A stretch of DNA of 64,000 nucleotides from JAUIIK01 sp041390865 (GTDB taxonomy: Bacteria > Chloroflexota > Chloroflexia > Thermomicrobiales > CFX8). The notes beneath the pieces are model-generated. The model was given only the letters and a program-made list of their open reading frames with translations. It searched no databases and was not told where the DNA came from. Within the stretch, counting starts at the first letter, position 1. Each line of letters starts with the position of its first letter. Positions 8,183 through 16,487 of the stretch are shown in pieces. Where the stretch lies: assembly GCA_041390865.1 (NCBI GenBank), contig JAWKPC010000004.1, positions 1 to 64,000 of the forward strand, given 5' to 3'. A program made the translations under genes and the position numbers.

Positions 8183-9382
8183 CTGATCGAGCAGGAGACC
8201 GCCGGGGCGAAGACTTCCGTCTCGCTGCCCATCATCCTGGCACTGGTGGTGGGAGGCATGGCGGCAACGACCAACACGAGCGTCACCGGCCTGCTGCTAA
8301 CCTCGATCGCCGAGGATCTCGGGCACTCGGTCGCCCTGCTCGGCGGCCTGAAATCGCTCTCGGCAAGCGTCGCGTTCATCACCGCCTTCCCCCTCAGCCG
8401 GGTCGCCGACCAGTTCCCGCGCAAATACCTGATCCTGGTCGGCCTGAGCTGTATGCTGATCGCAGCCCTCTTCGCGCTGTCCGCGACGACGATCTACCTC
8501 TTCATCGGCTACTACATCTTCACCGGCGCGGCCGACGTCATTCTCTTTGCGATGCTCCTGGCCGCCGCGAGCGATTATGTCGACGGGGCCGGACTCGACC
8601 GGGTCAACGGCTTCGTTATCGGCGCATTCGGGATACCGGGACTCGTCATCGTCCCGCTGGCCGGGATCATCTCGGACAGCTACGGCTGGCGTCCTGCCTA
8701 TCTGATCAACCTCAGCATCGCCTCGCTCGGTATCCTGCTCATCCTGCTGCTCCTTCCCAGGGTGCCGCCGACCGGGACGAAGCCGCAGTCGACGCTGGGC
8801 CATCTCCGGATGCTGGCGAGGAAACCCGGCCTGACAATGATCTTGCTCGGCAATATCATGCGCTTCACCCTGCTGACCGTCCTGATCATCTACGCCGCCG
8901 CGTTCCTGATCGAGCGCTTCGATCTCTCCGACGGCCAGGCCGGGTTCTATTTCGGCCTTGGAGCCGGCGTGTTCCTCGTCTCGGCCTTCGCCAGCGGCCT
9001 GCTGATAGCAAGGCTCGGCTTGCGGAGGCTGATGCTTCCCGGCGGGCTGCTCCTGTCCGGCGGGCTACTGGTGGCCTTCCTTCCGGGGATGCCCGGCCTC
9101 GTGACCGGCGCGGCGCTGATGCTCAGCGGGGCGATCCTCAGCATTCAGGAGAACGGCGCCCTTGGCGTCATCCTCCGGGTCGCACCGAACGATCGCGGGG
9201 CGGCGACGTCGCTGAACGAGATCGGGGCGGCGATCTCGGGCATCATCGGCTCGGCGGTCGGTGGGCTGATCGTCCAAACCACCGGCTACGGCGGCCTCGG
9301 GACATTTCTGGCCGTGGTCGGGCTGGCCGCGTTCTATTTCACCCGGCTGTCGTTCCAGGCCGCCGGGAGAGAGTCCGCGTAA
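8183..9382 (+). CDS. Major facilitator superfamily transporter, probable CTG start
   Basis: About 399 residues with roughly twelve hydrophobic segments and the MFS loop motif R-V-A-D-x-F-P-R-K (SRVADQFPRKYLI) after the second helix, so an inner-membrane secondary transporter. The first usual start codon in frame is GTG 8246, but that cuts into the first helix (SLPIILALVVGGMAATTNTS). Upstream to the stop at 8135 there is no ATG, GTG or TTG. A perfect AAGGAG at 8171-8176 lies 6 nt before CTG 8183, giving LIEQETAGAKTS before helix 1, so CTG is proposed as the start. Substrate unknown. Confidence 0.75.
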   Translation: MIEQETAGAKTSVSLPIILALVVGGMAATTNTSVTGLLLTSIAEDLGHSVALLGGLKSLSASVAFITAFPLSRVADQFPRKYLILVGLSCMLIAALFALSATTIYLFIGYYIFTGAADVILFAMLLAAASDYVDGAGLDRVNGFVIGAFGIPGLVIVPLAGIISDSYGWRPAYLINLSIASLGILLILLLLPRVPPTGTKPQSTLGHLRMLARKPGLTMILLGNIMRFTLLTVLIIYAAAFLIERFDLSDGQAGFYFGLGAGVFLVSAFASGLLIARLGLRRLMLPGGLLLSGGLLVAFLPGMPGLVTGAALMLSGAILSIQENGALGVILRVAPNDRGAATSLNEIGAAISGIIGSAVGGLIVQTTGYGGLGTFLAVVGLAAFYFTRLSFQAAGRESA

Positions 9383-9436
9383 GGGAATCACTGAAGTACA
9401 CTTGAAGAGCATTTCCGCGAAAGGAAGGTGAGATCC

Positions 9437-9664
9437 ATGAGTGGATTGATCGACAAGATCAAGGCTATGCTGACACCCGATCGCGCAAACCAGGCGGCCG
9501 ATCAGGTCGAGAAGCATGTGACTGATGACCGGGTCGACCAGGCCGTGCGCCGCGCCCCCGGTGGCCAGCATGTTGCCGGCAAAGTGCCGGAGAACGTCGG
9601 CGAACAGGCTGCCGACAAGATCCGGGAAGCCGGCGGGGCCACCGACGACAAGAAAGGCAACTAA
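9437..9664 (+). CDS. Small hydrophilic protein, first of a tandem paralogous pair
   Basis: A 75-residue charged protein starting MSGLIDKIKAMLTP, ATG 9437 preceded by AAGGAAGGTGAG. It shares its start, a central DDRVDQAV/SERVDDVL helix, PGG and a VPE(N/D)VG(E/Q)Q motif with the next gene, so the two arose by duplication. The start resembles small actinobacterial MT0933/Rv0909-like antitoxins (MSGLxDKxK), but the rest does not convincingly match and no toxin is adjacent. No membrane segment. Function unknown. Confidence 0.65.
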   Translation: MSGLIDKIKAMLTPDRANQAADQVEKHVTDDRVDQAVRRAPGGQHVAGKVPENVGEQAADKIREAGGATDDKKGN

Positions 9665-9666
9665 CC

Positions 9667-9903
9667 GTGAGCGGGTTGATCGGGAAACTCAAGGGAATGT
9701 TTACACCCTCGGTCGCCGATAGCGTGTCCGACGCTATCGAAGAGCACGTCACCTCGGAACGCGTCGACGATGTGCTGAACAAAGTCCCGGGCGGCGACAA
9801 AGTTCGCGGACACGTCCCTGAAGATGTCGGCCAGCAGATCGGCGGCGCCGTGCGCGGCTTCGCCGGCCCCGACGACGAAAACCCGAAACCTGACAACAGC
9901 TAG
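9667..9903 (+). CDS. Small hydrophilic protein, second of a tandem paralogous pair
   Basis: A 78-residue protein starting at GTG 9667, 2 nt after the stop of its paralogue, so the two are translated from one message. It has MSGLIGKLKGMFTP at the start, EEHVTSERVDDVLNKVPGG in the middle and HVPEDVGQQ near the end, matching the upstream protein position by position. A strong terminator follows at 9932-9959. Predicted helical, acidic and cytoplasmic. Not recognised as a named family. Confidence 0.65.
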   Translation: MSGLIGKLKGMFTPSVADSVSDAIEEHVTSERVDDVLNKVPGGDKVRGHVPEDVGQQIGGAVRGFAGPDDENPKPDNS

Positions 9904-9931
9904 CCAACCGCGCCCCGACCACGCTCGATGT

Positions 9932-9959
9932 AGCCCTCTCCCGTCATCGGGAGAGGGCT
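9932..9959 (+). terminator. Terminator hairpin after the paralogue pair
   Basis: A perfect 12-bp stem (AGCCCTCTCCCG, 9932-9943, with 9948-9959) and a TCAT tetraloop, followed by TTCC. The GCCCTCTCCC arm recurs in the hairpin at 43677-43709. Confidence 0.75.
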
Positions 9960-10058
9960 TTCCATCATGCCGTAGGAGCATGACTTCCGGACCGGAATAC
10001 CGGGGGAATACGGTCCAAGGCCTTCGAACCTGCCTGGAAAAGTCGTGCTGCGCTGTCG

Positions 10059-10211
10059 ATGCAAACGTCGGACAACTTGATAGAAAGCCAGAGGGGGACG
10101 GGCAACGACCAGTTGGACAACCCGCTCGGGATCGACATCGACAGCAGCGGCAACGTCTACGTCGCTGACGAGGGAAATCTCCGGGTACAGATATTCAGTC
10201 CATCGCCGTAG
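10059..10211 (+). pseudogene. NHL-repeat gene fragment
   Basis: A short frame of 50 codons from ATG 10059 encodes one clear NHL blade: DNPLGIDIDSSGNVYVAD followed by RVQIFSPSP and a stop. A single blade cannot form a propeller, and the upstream 150 bp do not show further blades in any frame, so this looks like the 3' remnant of a deleted NHL gene. It could instead be a real small peptide, but no ribosome-binding site is obvious. Confidence 0.5.
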
Positions 10212-10235
10212 CTGCTAGCCAGCCGGAAACGCAAC

Positions 10236-10269
10236 AAGAGGGGGCGCCGACATGTCGGCGCCCCCTCTT
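10236..10269. terminator. 34-bp perfect palindrome, bidirectional terminator
   Basis: The sequence is self-complementary over all 34 bases (arm AAGAGGGGGCGCCGACA, 10236-10252). It lies 8 bp beyond the stop of the minus-strand CoA-transferase gene and 24 bp after the NHL fragment. The arm ends AAGAG/CTCTT put T-rich ends on both strands, which fits a bidirectional terminator. Confidence 0.7.
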
Positions 10270-10277
10270 AGTCGGAT

Positions 10278-11474
10278 TTAGATAGCCTTCTGGTCTCGCA
10301 GATCCTGAATCCGGTCCTCGCTGTAGCCCAGCAGGTCGCTGAGAATCACGGCGCTATCTTCGCCAAGCCGCGGGCCGCGATGGTCCTCAACTTGCGCGAC
10401 ATCGCCATCAACCTTGATCGCCGTCGCCGTCTGCTTGAGCGGGCCAAAATCGGGGTGGTCCACTTCGAGGATCATCTGGCGTGCCCGGACCTGCTCGTCC
10501 TCCAGCGCCTGCTGGATATCGTTGACCGGCGCGCAGGGCACCTTGCCGCGCAGCACACTCAACCAGTCGTCGGTCGAGCGGTTCCTGAACCGGCTCGCAA
10601 GCTCCTCGCCGAGCTCATTTCGATGCTCGAGCCGCCCGGAAAAGCCCTGGAAGCGCGGATCGTCGATCAAGTCGTGCGCGTCTATTGCCGCCGCCAGATC
10701 GAGCCAGAACTTCTCTTTGGCGCAGAAGACGACGATCCAGCCATCGGCCGTCTCGAAGACCTGAGACGGAACGATGCTCGGGTGAGCCGAAGCCGACAGC
10801 CGCTCCGGCTCGTATTCACGGTTGAGGGTCCAGATGGCGACGTAGTTCAGCATCGAGACAGCGGTGTCAAGCAGGCTGACGTCGACGTCGCAACCGACAC
10901 CGGTCTCCCGGGCCCGAATGATGCCCGACAGCATCCCGGTCATTGCCGCAAGTCCGGCAGAGAAATCGACAACGGAAAAGGCGCTCTTCGCCGGCGGCGA
11001 TCCGGGCTCGCCGGTCAGGCTCATCCAGCCGGCATAGGCCTGCATCAGATAATCGTAGGCCGGCTCGGCCTTGCGCGGCCCGGTCAGGCCGTAGCCGGTC
11101 AGGGCGCAGCAGACGATCTTCGGATTCACGCCCCTGAGATGCTGGTAGGTCAGCCCGAGCGCCTCCGGCTGATCGCCGCGCAAGCTGGAGAAGACAGCAT
11201 CTGACACCTTCACCAGATCCTCGAAGATCTTCCGGCCGTCCGGGTGTTTCAGGTCCAGCGTCAGGCTGCGCTTGTTCCGGTTGAAGGATTGGAAATAGAG
11301 ACTGTCCTGGTCGCCGGTGTAGGGCGGGACCGACCGGGAGATGTCGCCCCCCGCATGCGGGTTCTCGATCTTGATTACTTCAGCGCCGAGATCGGCCAGA
11401 TGCAGCGTACCGAATGGTCCGGCCCCGAACTGCTCGACAGCCAGTATCCGCATCCCTTTGAGCAGATCTTTCAT
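10278..11474 (-). CDS. Class III CoA-transferase (CaiB/BaiF family)
   Basis: A 398-residue protein that moves CoA between carboxylates through an aspartyl-CoA thioester. Family features are the N-terminal GMRILAVEQFGAGPFGTLHLADLGAEVIKIE, NRNKRSLTLDLKHPDGR, the GLTGPRKAEPAYDYLMQAYAG segment, and GCDVDVSLLDTAVSML near residue 200. The length is typical. Its ATG overlaps the stop of the upstream M20 peptidase gene by 4 bp (ATGA at 11471-11474), so the two form an operon. The pairing with an amidohydrolase suggests catabolism of an acylated amino acid, but the substrate is unknown. Confidence 0.88.
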   Translation of the reverse strand: MKDLLKGMRILAVEQFGAGPFGTLHLADLGAEVIKIENPHAGGDISRSVPPYTGDQDSLYFQSFNRNKRSLTLDLKHPDGRKIFEDLVKVSDAVFSSLRGDQPEALGLTYQHLRGVNPKIVCCALTGYGLTGPRKAEPAYDYLMQAYAGWMSLTGEPGSPPAKSAFSVVDFSAGLAAMTGMLSGIIRARETGVGCDVDVSLLDTAVSMLNYVAIWTLNREYEPERLSASAHPSIVPSQVFETADGWIVVFCAKEKFWLDLAAAIDAHDLIDDPRFQGFSGRLEHRNELGEELASRFRNRSTDDWLSVLRGKVPCAPVNDIQQALEDEQVRARQMILEVDHPDFGPLKQTATAIKVDGDVAQVEDHRGPRLGEDSAVILSDLLGYSEDRIQDLRDQKAI

Positions 11475-12745
11475 TCAGCAACCCCGCACCAATCCACCAG
11501 CAAATTCGCAATCGTTTTTGTCGCGGTCATGAGCTCGGTAATCGAGATGTACTCATCGGTATGGTGGGCAACCCGCACGTCGCCGGCGCCATACATCACG
11601 CAATCCATCCCGCCGAGCAGGGTAAACAGCCGCATATCGGCGCCATAGGGGACGCCCTCGATGACCGGCTCTTCGCCGGTTACCGCCTGATGGGCGTCGA
11701 TGACCGCCCGCGAGATCGGCGCGTCGACCGGCGTCTCGGCCGGCGCGAACTGGCCGCCGAACCAATCGACCGTCGGCGGGTGATCCCGAAGCCAGGCGTC
11801 CTCCCGGGCGACGCCGCGGATCCGGTCCTCGACCGCCCGGCGAAACTCGTCGACGTCTTCGCCGGGCACGAGCCCGAGCCGCCCTTCGGCGACCAGTGAC
11901 TCGGCAACCGTCGACGCCCAGGTGCCGGCCCGGACGACCCCGATGCTGAACGGGGCCTTGTTCGTTAGGTGCGCGTAGAGGGGATGGTCGAGGGTGCGGT
12001 TGCGCTCCGCCTCCCAGGCCAGCAGATCCTGAAAGATCGGGATAAACTTCTCGATCGCCGACACGCCCTCGTCCCGCACCGCGCCGTGGGCCGACTTGCC
12101 CGGCACGGTCAGCCTCATCACCAGCGATCCTCCCTGCGCCGGAACCAGCGCCAGCCTCGTCGGCTCGGTGATCAGCGCCGCGTCGGCCCGATGGCCTCGC
12201 AGGATCGTCGAGAGCGCTCCGACGCCGCCGTCTTCCTCACCGACGGTCGTATTGACCGTCACCGTTCCGGCCAGACGCAGGCCGAGCGCGGCAAGTGCGT
12301 CCAGTGCGATCAGATAGCTGACGAGGCCGCCCTTCATGTCGCACGATCCCCGCCCGTAGAGCCGGTCGCCATCGACATGGCCGGAGAGCGGCGGGTAGGT
12401 CCAGAGCGCGGCATCGCCGTAGTCCACGGTGTCGACGTGAGCGTTCAGGAGAATCGAGCGTCCGTCACCCTCGCCCTTCAACGTACCCGCCAGATTGGGG
12501 CGGCCCGCGAAACGCGTCTCGTCCCCGACGTGCCAGCGGTACGGAGCGATCTCCTCCACCGTCATCTCCCAGCGATCGACCTCCAGACCTCGCCGCTGCA
12601 TTTCCGGCTCGATGGCGTCCTGGACGCCACCTTCGTCGCCAGTGATCGACGGGACGGCAACCAGCCGCTGCAGCAGCCCGATGGCTTCGTCACGCCTGCT
12701 CTCGATCTGCCTGTCCAGGTCCCTCGTCAATTGTTCTCTGTCCAT
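11471..12745 (-). CDS. M20 family peptidase (ArgE/DapE-like deacylase)
   Basis: A 424-residue zinc amidohydrolase. Metal-binding and catalytic motifs are ILLNAHVDTVD near residue 100, LYGRGSCDMKGGLVSYL near 130 and VGEEDGGVGA near 170, with the lid-domain segment GKSAHGAVRDEGVSAIEK near 220. ATG 12745 (MDREQLTRDLDR) is preferred over a longer frame because the M20 fold begins there. It probably removes an acyl group from an amino acid; ArgE, DapE and succinyl-diaminopimelate-like activities cannot be told apart by sequence alone. First gene of the operon with the CoA-transferase. Confidence 0.85.
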   Translation of the reverse strand: MDREQLTRDLDRQIESRRDEAIGLLQRLVAVPSITGDEGGVQDAIEPEMQRRGLEVDRWEMTVEEIAPYRWHVGDETRFAGRPNLAGTLKGEGDGRSILLNAHVDTVDYGDAALWTYPPLSGHVDGDRLYGRGSCDMKGGLVSYLIALDALAALGLRLAGTVTVNTTVGEEDGGVGALSTILRGHRADAALITEPTRLALVPAQGGSLVMRLTVPGKSAHGAVRDEGVSAIEKFIPIFQDLLAWEAERNRTLDHPLYAHLTNKAPFSIGVVRAGTWASTVAESLVAEGRLGLVPGEDVDEFRRAVEDRIRGVAREDAWLRDHPPTVDWFGGQFAPAETPVDAPISRAVIDAHQAVTGEEPVIEGVPYGADMRLFTLLGGMDCVMYGAGDVRVAHHTDEYISITELMTATKTIANLLVDWCGVAE

Positions 12746-12884
12746 AACCGCCAACCCGGTAGAACCTACGCTATCGTTTCGCGCATCGTACACTGCCCGG
12801 AAGGGGCGCGTGCCATCCCCACGGTTTCGACCTACTACCAGAAACACGAGTACGCACGTTCATCCCCAAATTTCAGGAGCGACC

Positions 12885-13202
12885 ATGAAACAGCGAGATC
12901 CAGTATTGAAGACACTCTCCAGCGACGAGGCGCAGGATCAGTTTCGGCGACTTGTTCGGGAAGTCGGTACAGGCACCCTCGAGCCGTAATCAAAAGAAGG
13001 CGGACGAGTCATTGCTGCGCTCGTTTCGATTGCTGATCTACAGCAGATCGAACGCAACGAGGACTTCGAGATTTTCGAAGAAATCAGCCAGGCATATGCG
13101 GACGAGTCGATCGAAGATATCGAACGTCAAATAGCCAGAGCATTGCGACAGACCCGGCAGGAACGAGCGGAGGATTCTCTTGATGAGTCCAGTGGCCGGT
13201 GA
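12885..13202 (+). pseudogene. Type II antitoxin, Phd/YefM-like (in-frame TAA from two compensating indels)
   Basis: ATG 12885 with AGGAG upstream begins MKQRDPVLKTLSSDEAQDQF, an antitoxin-like DNA-binding start, but the frame meets TAA at 12987-12989 after 34 codons. The same frame continues as GGRVIAALVSIADLQQIERN to a TGA at 13200-13202. Restoring one G before TAATC and removing one A from the A4 run at 12992-12995 gives LEPVIKEGGRVIAALV, the expected antitoxin strand. The two changes cancel in length. The frame ends 20 bp inside the toxin gene, as in coupled toxin-antitoxin operons. Either sequence error or a dead antitoxin. Confidence 0.6.
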
Positions 13203-13676
13203 TCTCAGTTGTCTGGACACAAACGTGATACTGTCAGGCATCCTGGGTTACGCCCGACCTTCAAGCACCCCAGGTGAGATGCTGCGACGGTGGCGTCGGG
13301 ACGACTTCACACTCATCGTGACGGACCTGCTGCTGCAGGAACGCCAGAACACACTTGCACGACCGTATTTTGTGGACCATCTCACCACCGACCAGCGCGC
13401 ACAGGCGCTGGCGGTGGTACGAAGGCATGGAGTCCCTGTCGAAATCACCAGGCGAGTCCAGGGCGTAGCCCCGGACCCTGATGATGATCATATTCTGGAG
13501 GCTGGCTGGAATGCAGGGCAGACTACATCGTGACCGGCGACCGTCCACGTCAGCTACTGGAAACATTTCACGGAATTCAGATCGTCACACCGCGCCTGTT
13601 CCTAGATGCACTACAGTCGCTGGAACAAGCGGGCGCACATGAGGGCAACAATTCGAAGTCATGTAGTACGGACTGA
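13183..13676 (+). pseudogene. PIN-domain toxin (COG1569-like), single frameshift
   Basis: ATG 13183 opens a PIN ribonuclease domain: CLDTNVILSGIL with the first catalytic Asp, a helical middle, then DPDDDHILEAGWNAG. The frame stops soon after, but adding one G to the GGG at 13516-13518 continues as ADYIVTGDRPRQLLETFHGI to TGA 13674-13676, exactly the C-terminal PIN motif (ADYIVTGD) of this family. Full length would be about 164 residues. The adjacent antitoxin also needs correction. If the frameshifts are real the module is inactive. Confidence 0.65.
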
Positions 13677-13830
13677 CGAGAATTCAATCTCATCGGCGCG
13701 TCGCTTCGACAGTACGGACTGGCCTATGACACGACCATTACCAAGTCCCTTGTTTCGGAATCGGTTGGATTGAAGTCCGCGAAAGAGTTCGACGTAGACT
13801 GGCCTAGCCAATTTCGCTGTCTAACAGCGG

Positions 13831-14208
13831 CTACTTGGCGATCGCCATGCCGCCGAGCTGGGGGACGATCTCTTCCGGGGCCTCGGCGCCCTGGAGGACG
13901 AGCACGACCGCCACGGCGGGCGGGTCCATCTCGTCGATCGATTCCTGAGGTTCCGGGATGTAGCGGCCGTCTTCCCAGTCGCCGTCACCAAGGGATTCGC
14001 AGAGCCAGGTCCGCGACGCGATCGCGTTCGAGCCAAGACGACGGCGGGTACGCTCCTGATAGCGATCGATGCCGCCATCTTCTTCGAGCACGTAGATCTC
14101 CGTCATCTTCCGGCCCCGGTGGCGCAGCCGCTTCAGGATGTTTGTGGCGGTTTTCTCTTCGATGGTCTCGGCGTCGGCGCCACGGTCAGTCTTAAGGTAG
14201 TAGTTCAC
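13831..14208 (-). CDS. Hypothetical protein
   Basis: A 125-residue protein from GTG 14208, preceded by GGAGGAAAT, which is a much better start than the longer frame to 14376. It begins VNYYLKTDRGADAETIEEK, has a basic middle (KRLRHRGRK) followed by MTEIYVLEEDGGIDRYQER, and an acidic C-terminus ending EEIVPQLGGMAIAK. No signal peptide, membrane helix or known motif. It is transcribed away from the NIPSNAP gene. I do not recognise the family. Confidence 0.55.
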   Translation of the reverse strand: MNYYLKTDRGADAETIEEKTATNILKRLRHRGRKMTEIYVLEEDGGIDRYQERTRRRLGSNAIASRTWLCESLGDGDWEDGRYIPEPQESIDEMDPPAVAVVLVLQGAEAPEEIVPQLGGMAIAK

Positions 14209-14374
14209 ATTTCCTCCACAGAATCGGCAGAACGCTGCTGCGTTCGTGGCTCCAAATATACTACGGCAATCCGGCCATTCAGAAACCTCACGATGATTCC
14301 GCCGCCCGCGGACCGGACAGGTTAAGATGCTCGCCGGTGGAAATCGCCCCGTGGGAAAGTTGAGGGAATAAACC

Positions 14375-14695
14375 ATGTTCTTCGAGCTGCGACAGTATCA
14401 CGTACGGCCGGGCCAGCAGGCCGCCTGGGTAGCGTTCATGGAGGAAGAGATCATCCCGTTTCAGGTCAAAAAGGGGATGGTCGTCATCGGGAGCTTCGTC
14501 GGCGAGCAGGATGACTCGATCTACTACTGGATCCGGCGCTTCGAGAGCGAAGAAGAGCGGGAGAAGCTCTACGCCGCCGTCTACGAGAGCGATACTTGGA
14601 AAAACGACATCGCCCCGAAGATCCCGGAGATGCTCGACCGCGAGAAGGCGGTCATCACCCGCCTGACCGCCACATCGCGATCGGTCATCCAGTAG
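14375..14695 (+). CDS. NIPSNAP family protein
   Basis: A 106-residue single-domain protein with the NIPSNAP/dimeric alpha-beta-barrel start MFFELRQYHVRPGQQAAWV and the later YYWIRRFESEEEREKLYAAVYES segment. The family has many small proteins of unclear role, some acting near catabolic enzymes. Start ATG 14375. Its last 11 bp overlap the end of hemB on the other strand, so the two genes converge without a terminator between them. Function not inferable from context. Confidence 0.8.
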   Translation: MFFELRQYHVRPGQQAAWVAFMEEEIIPFQVKKGMVVIGSFVGEQDDSIYYWIRRFESEEEREKLYAAVYESDTWKNDIAPKIPEMLDREKAVITRLTATSRSVIQ

Positions 14696-15710
14696 AGGCC
14701 GGTACTACCGACCGCCGCGCCGCTGTCTGCTCCTCCTGAAGCCAGCGGGCGGCGTCCTTCGCGTGATAAGTGATGATCTGACCGGCGCCGGCTCGCTTGA
14801 TTGCCGTCAGTGTTTCCAACGCGACCCGGCGCTCGTCGATCCAGCCGGCCCGTCCGGCCGCTTTGACCATCGAATACTCGCCGCTGACGTTATAGGCGAA
14901 GATCGGCACATCGAACCGCTGCCGCGCGCCGGCGATGACGTCGAGATAGGGCAGCGCTGGCTTGACCATGATCGCGTCCGCTCCCTCGGCGATGTCGGCC
15001 TCGATCTCGGCGTAGGCCTCGCGGGCATTTCCCGGGTCCATCTGATGGCTGCGCCGGTCGCCGAACGACGGCACCGACTCGGCTGCATCCCTGAATGGCC
15101 CGTAAAAGGCGGACGCGTACTTGGCGGCATAGGAGACGATCGGCGTCTCGATAAACCCGCTCTCATCAAGCGCCCGGCGCATCGCGGCAACGCGCCCATC
15201 CATCATGTCGGACGGCGCGACGATATCCACTCCCGCCTCGGCCTGGGCGACGGCGACACGGGCAAGTAGCTCGATCGTCTCGTCATTCAGGATATGCTCG
15301 CCGTCCAGGAGGCCGCAATGTCCGTGATCCGTGTATTCGCAGAGGCAGACGTCGCCGACGACGATGAAGTCGGGATCGTGGTCCTTGATCGTCCGTATTG
15401 CTCGCTGGATGATCCCGTCGCTGTTGTAGGCATCCGTCCCTTCCGGATCTTTGTGCTCCGGAATGCCGAAGAGGATCGTCGCGCCGACACCGAGCTCCCG
15501 CAGTTCGTCGATCTCGGCGCGCAGGTTGTCTACTGAAAGCTGGTAGACATCCGGCATGGAGCCGACTTCGGCGCGCACGTCGACGCCATGAGTGACGAAG
15601 AGCGGGTAAATGAAATCGGACGGGGAAAGCTGGGTTTCGCGAACCATGCGCCGCAAGCCGGGCGACTGCCTCAAACGCCGGAACCGTCGAAAACCATTGC
15701 TGTCTGTCAT
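14685..15710 (-). CDS. hemB: Delta-aminolevulinic acid dehydratase (porphobilinogen synthase)
   Basis: HemB condenses two 5-aminolevulinate molecules to porphobilinogen in tetrapyrrole synthesis. The 341-residue protein has both Schiff-base lysines, K197 in SYAAKYAS and K250 in IMVKPALPYLD, and a cysteine zinc site C122-x-C124-x7-C132 in VCLCEYTDHGHC. VAPSDMMDGRV (164-174) is also invariant in the family. It starts 4 bp after the end of hemD and is the last gene of the hemC-hemD-hemB operon. Confidence 0.95.
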   Translation of the reverse strand: MTDSNGFRRFRRLRQSPGLRRMVRETQLSPSDFIYPLFVTHGVDVRAEVGSMPDVYQLSVDNLRAEIDELRELGVGATILFGIPEHKDPEGTDAYNSDGIIQRAIRTIKDHDPDFIVVGDVCLCEYTDHGHCGLLDGEHILNDETIELLARVAVAQAEAGVDIVAPSDMMDGRVAAMRRALDESGFIETPIVSYAAKYASAFYGPFRDAAESVPSFGDRRSHQMDPGNAREAYAEIEADIAEGADAIMVKPALPYLDVIAGARQRFDVPIFAYNVSGEYSMVKAAGRAGWIDERRVALETLTAIKRAGAGQIITYHAKDAARWLQEEQTAARRSVVPASTG

Positions 15711-15714
15711 GCGG

Positions 15715-16485
15715 CTATCCCTCCTGTTGCCTCCGCTGCTGGAACTCTAGCAGCGACCTGATGATTCCATCCATCGACGCGTCGGCCGCGACGGTCACAT
15801 CCAGTGCCCCGGCGGCGCGTGCGGCAGCGGCGGTCGTTTCGCCGATACAGATCATGGGAACAGCTTGCAGCCAGACGGCATCCGCCGCACCCAGCGCGTT
15901 CCGGACGGCCGACGGTGACGTGAACGTCGCGACGTCCAGGCTGGACTGATCGGGTAACGCTATCCGATCCGGAGCGACCGTGTCGTAGACCGCGAGCTGG
16001 ACAACCCCGGCACCCGCCTCGCGCAATCGCTGCGGGAGATCGGGCCGCGCAACCCGCGAAGCCGGGAATAGCACGATGGTCTCGAACACCCCGGCGGCCA
16101 CCAGATCATCGGCAAGCCCGGCGGCGGACCCGGACGACGCGACAAGCTCCGCCCGGCCACCCAGCTTCTCGAGCGCTGCCCCGGTAGCCTGACCGACGAC
16201 GGCAATCCGCGTCTGGCCAAACGCCTCCTCCGGATCAAGGCGAAGCTCATCCAGGCGATACCCGACCGCACGGACCGCATTCGCGCTTGTCAGCACGAGC
16301 CAATCGAAGCGGCCCAGCCCGAGCAATGCCAGATCGAGTCCGGGCGGATGACGAAAGACGATCTGGATAGCCGGGCAGATGATGGGAAATGCACCGAGAT
16401 CGGACAGGCGGCGGGCAAACTCCTCACTGGCTTGACGTTCCCGAGTCACGAGAATGCGGAGTCCGGCCAGCGATTGCCCGGACAT
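15715..16485 (-). CDS. hemD: Uroporphyrinogen-III synthase
   Basis: HemD cyclises hydroxymethylbilane with inversion of ring D. The family is poorly conserved, but this 256-residue protein has its features: the N-terminal GLRILVTRERQASEEFARRL, FDWLVLTSANAVRAV near residue 90, the linker AVVGQATGAALEKLG, and the second-domain FTSPSAVRN near 190 followed by ICIGETTAAAARAAG. Start ATG 16485 lies 2 nt after the hemC stop; a longer frame would overlap hemC. Its position between hemC and hemB settles the assignment. Confidence 0.9.
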   Translation of the reverse strand: MSGQSLAGLRILVTRERQASEEFARRLSDLGAFPIICPAIQIVFRHPPGLDLALLGLGRFDWLVLTSANAVRAVGYRLDELRLDPEEAFGQTRIAVVGQATGAALEKLGGRAELVASSGSAAGLADDLVAAGVFETIVLFPASRVARPDLPQRLREAGAGVVQLAVYDTVAPDRIALPDQSSLDVATFTSPSAVRNALGAADAVWLQAVPMICIGETTAAAARAAGALDVTVAADASMDGIIRSLLEFQQRRQQEG

Positions 16486-16487
16486 GG

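Noticed and set aside
12987..12989. Recoding of the in-frame TAA in the antitoxin gene
   Set aside because: TAA is not used for selenocysteine or pyrrolysine, and two small indels in runs explain the sequence fully.
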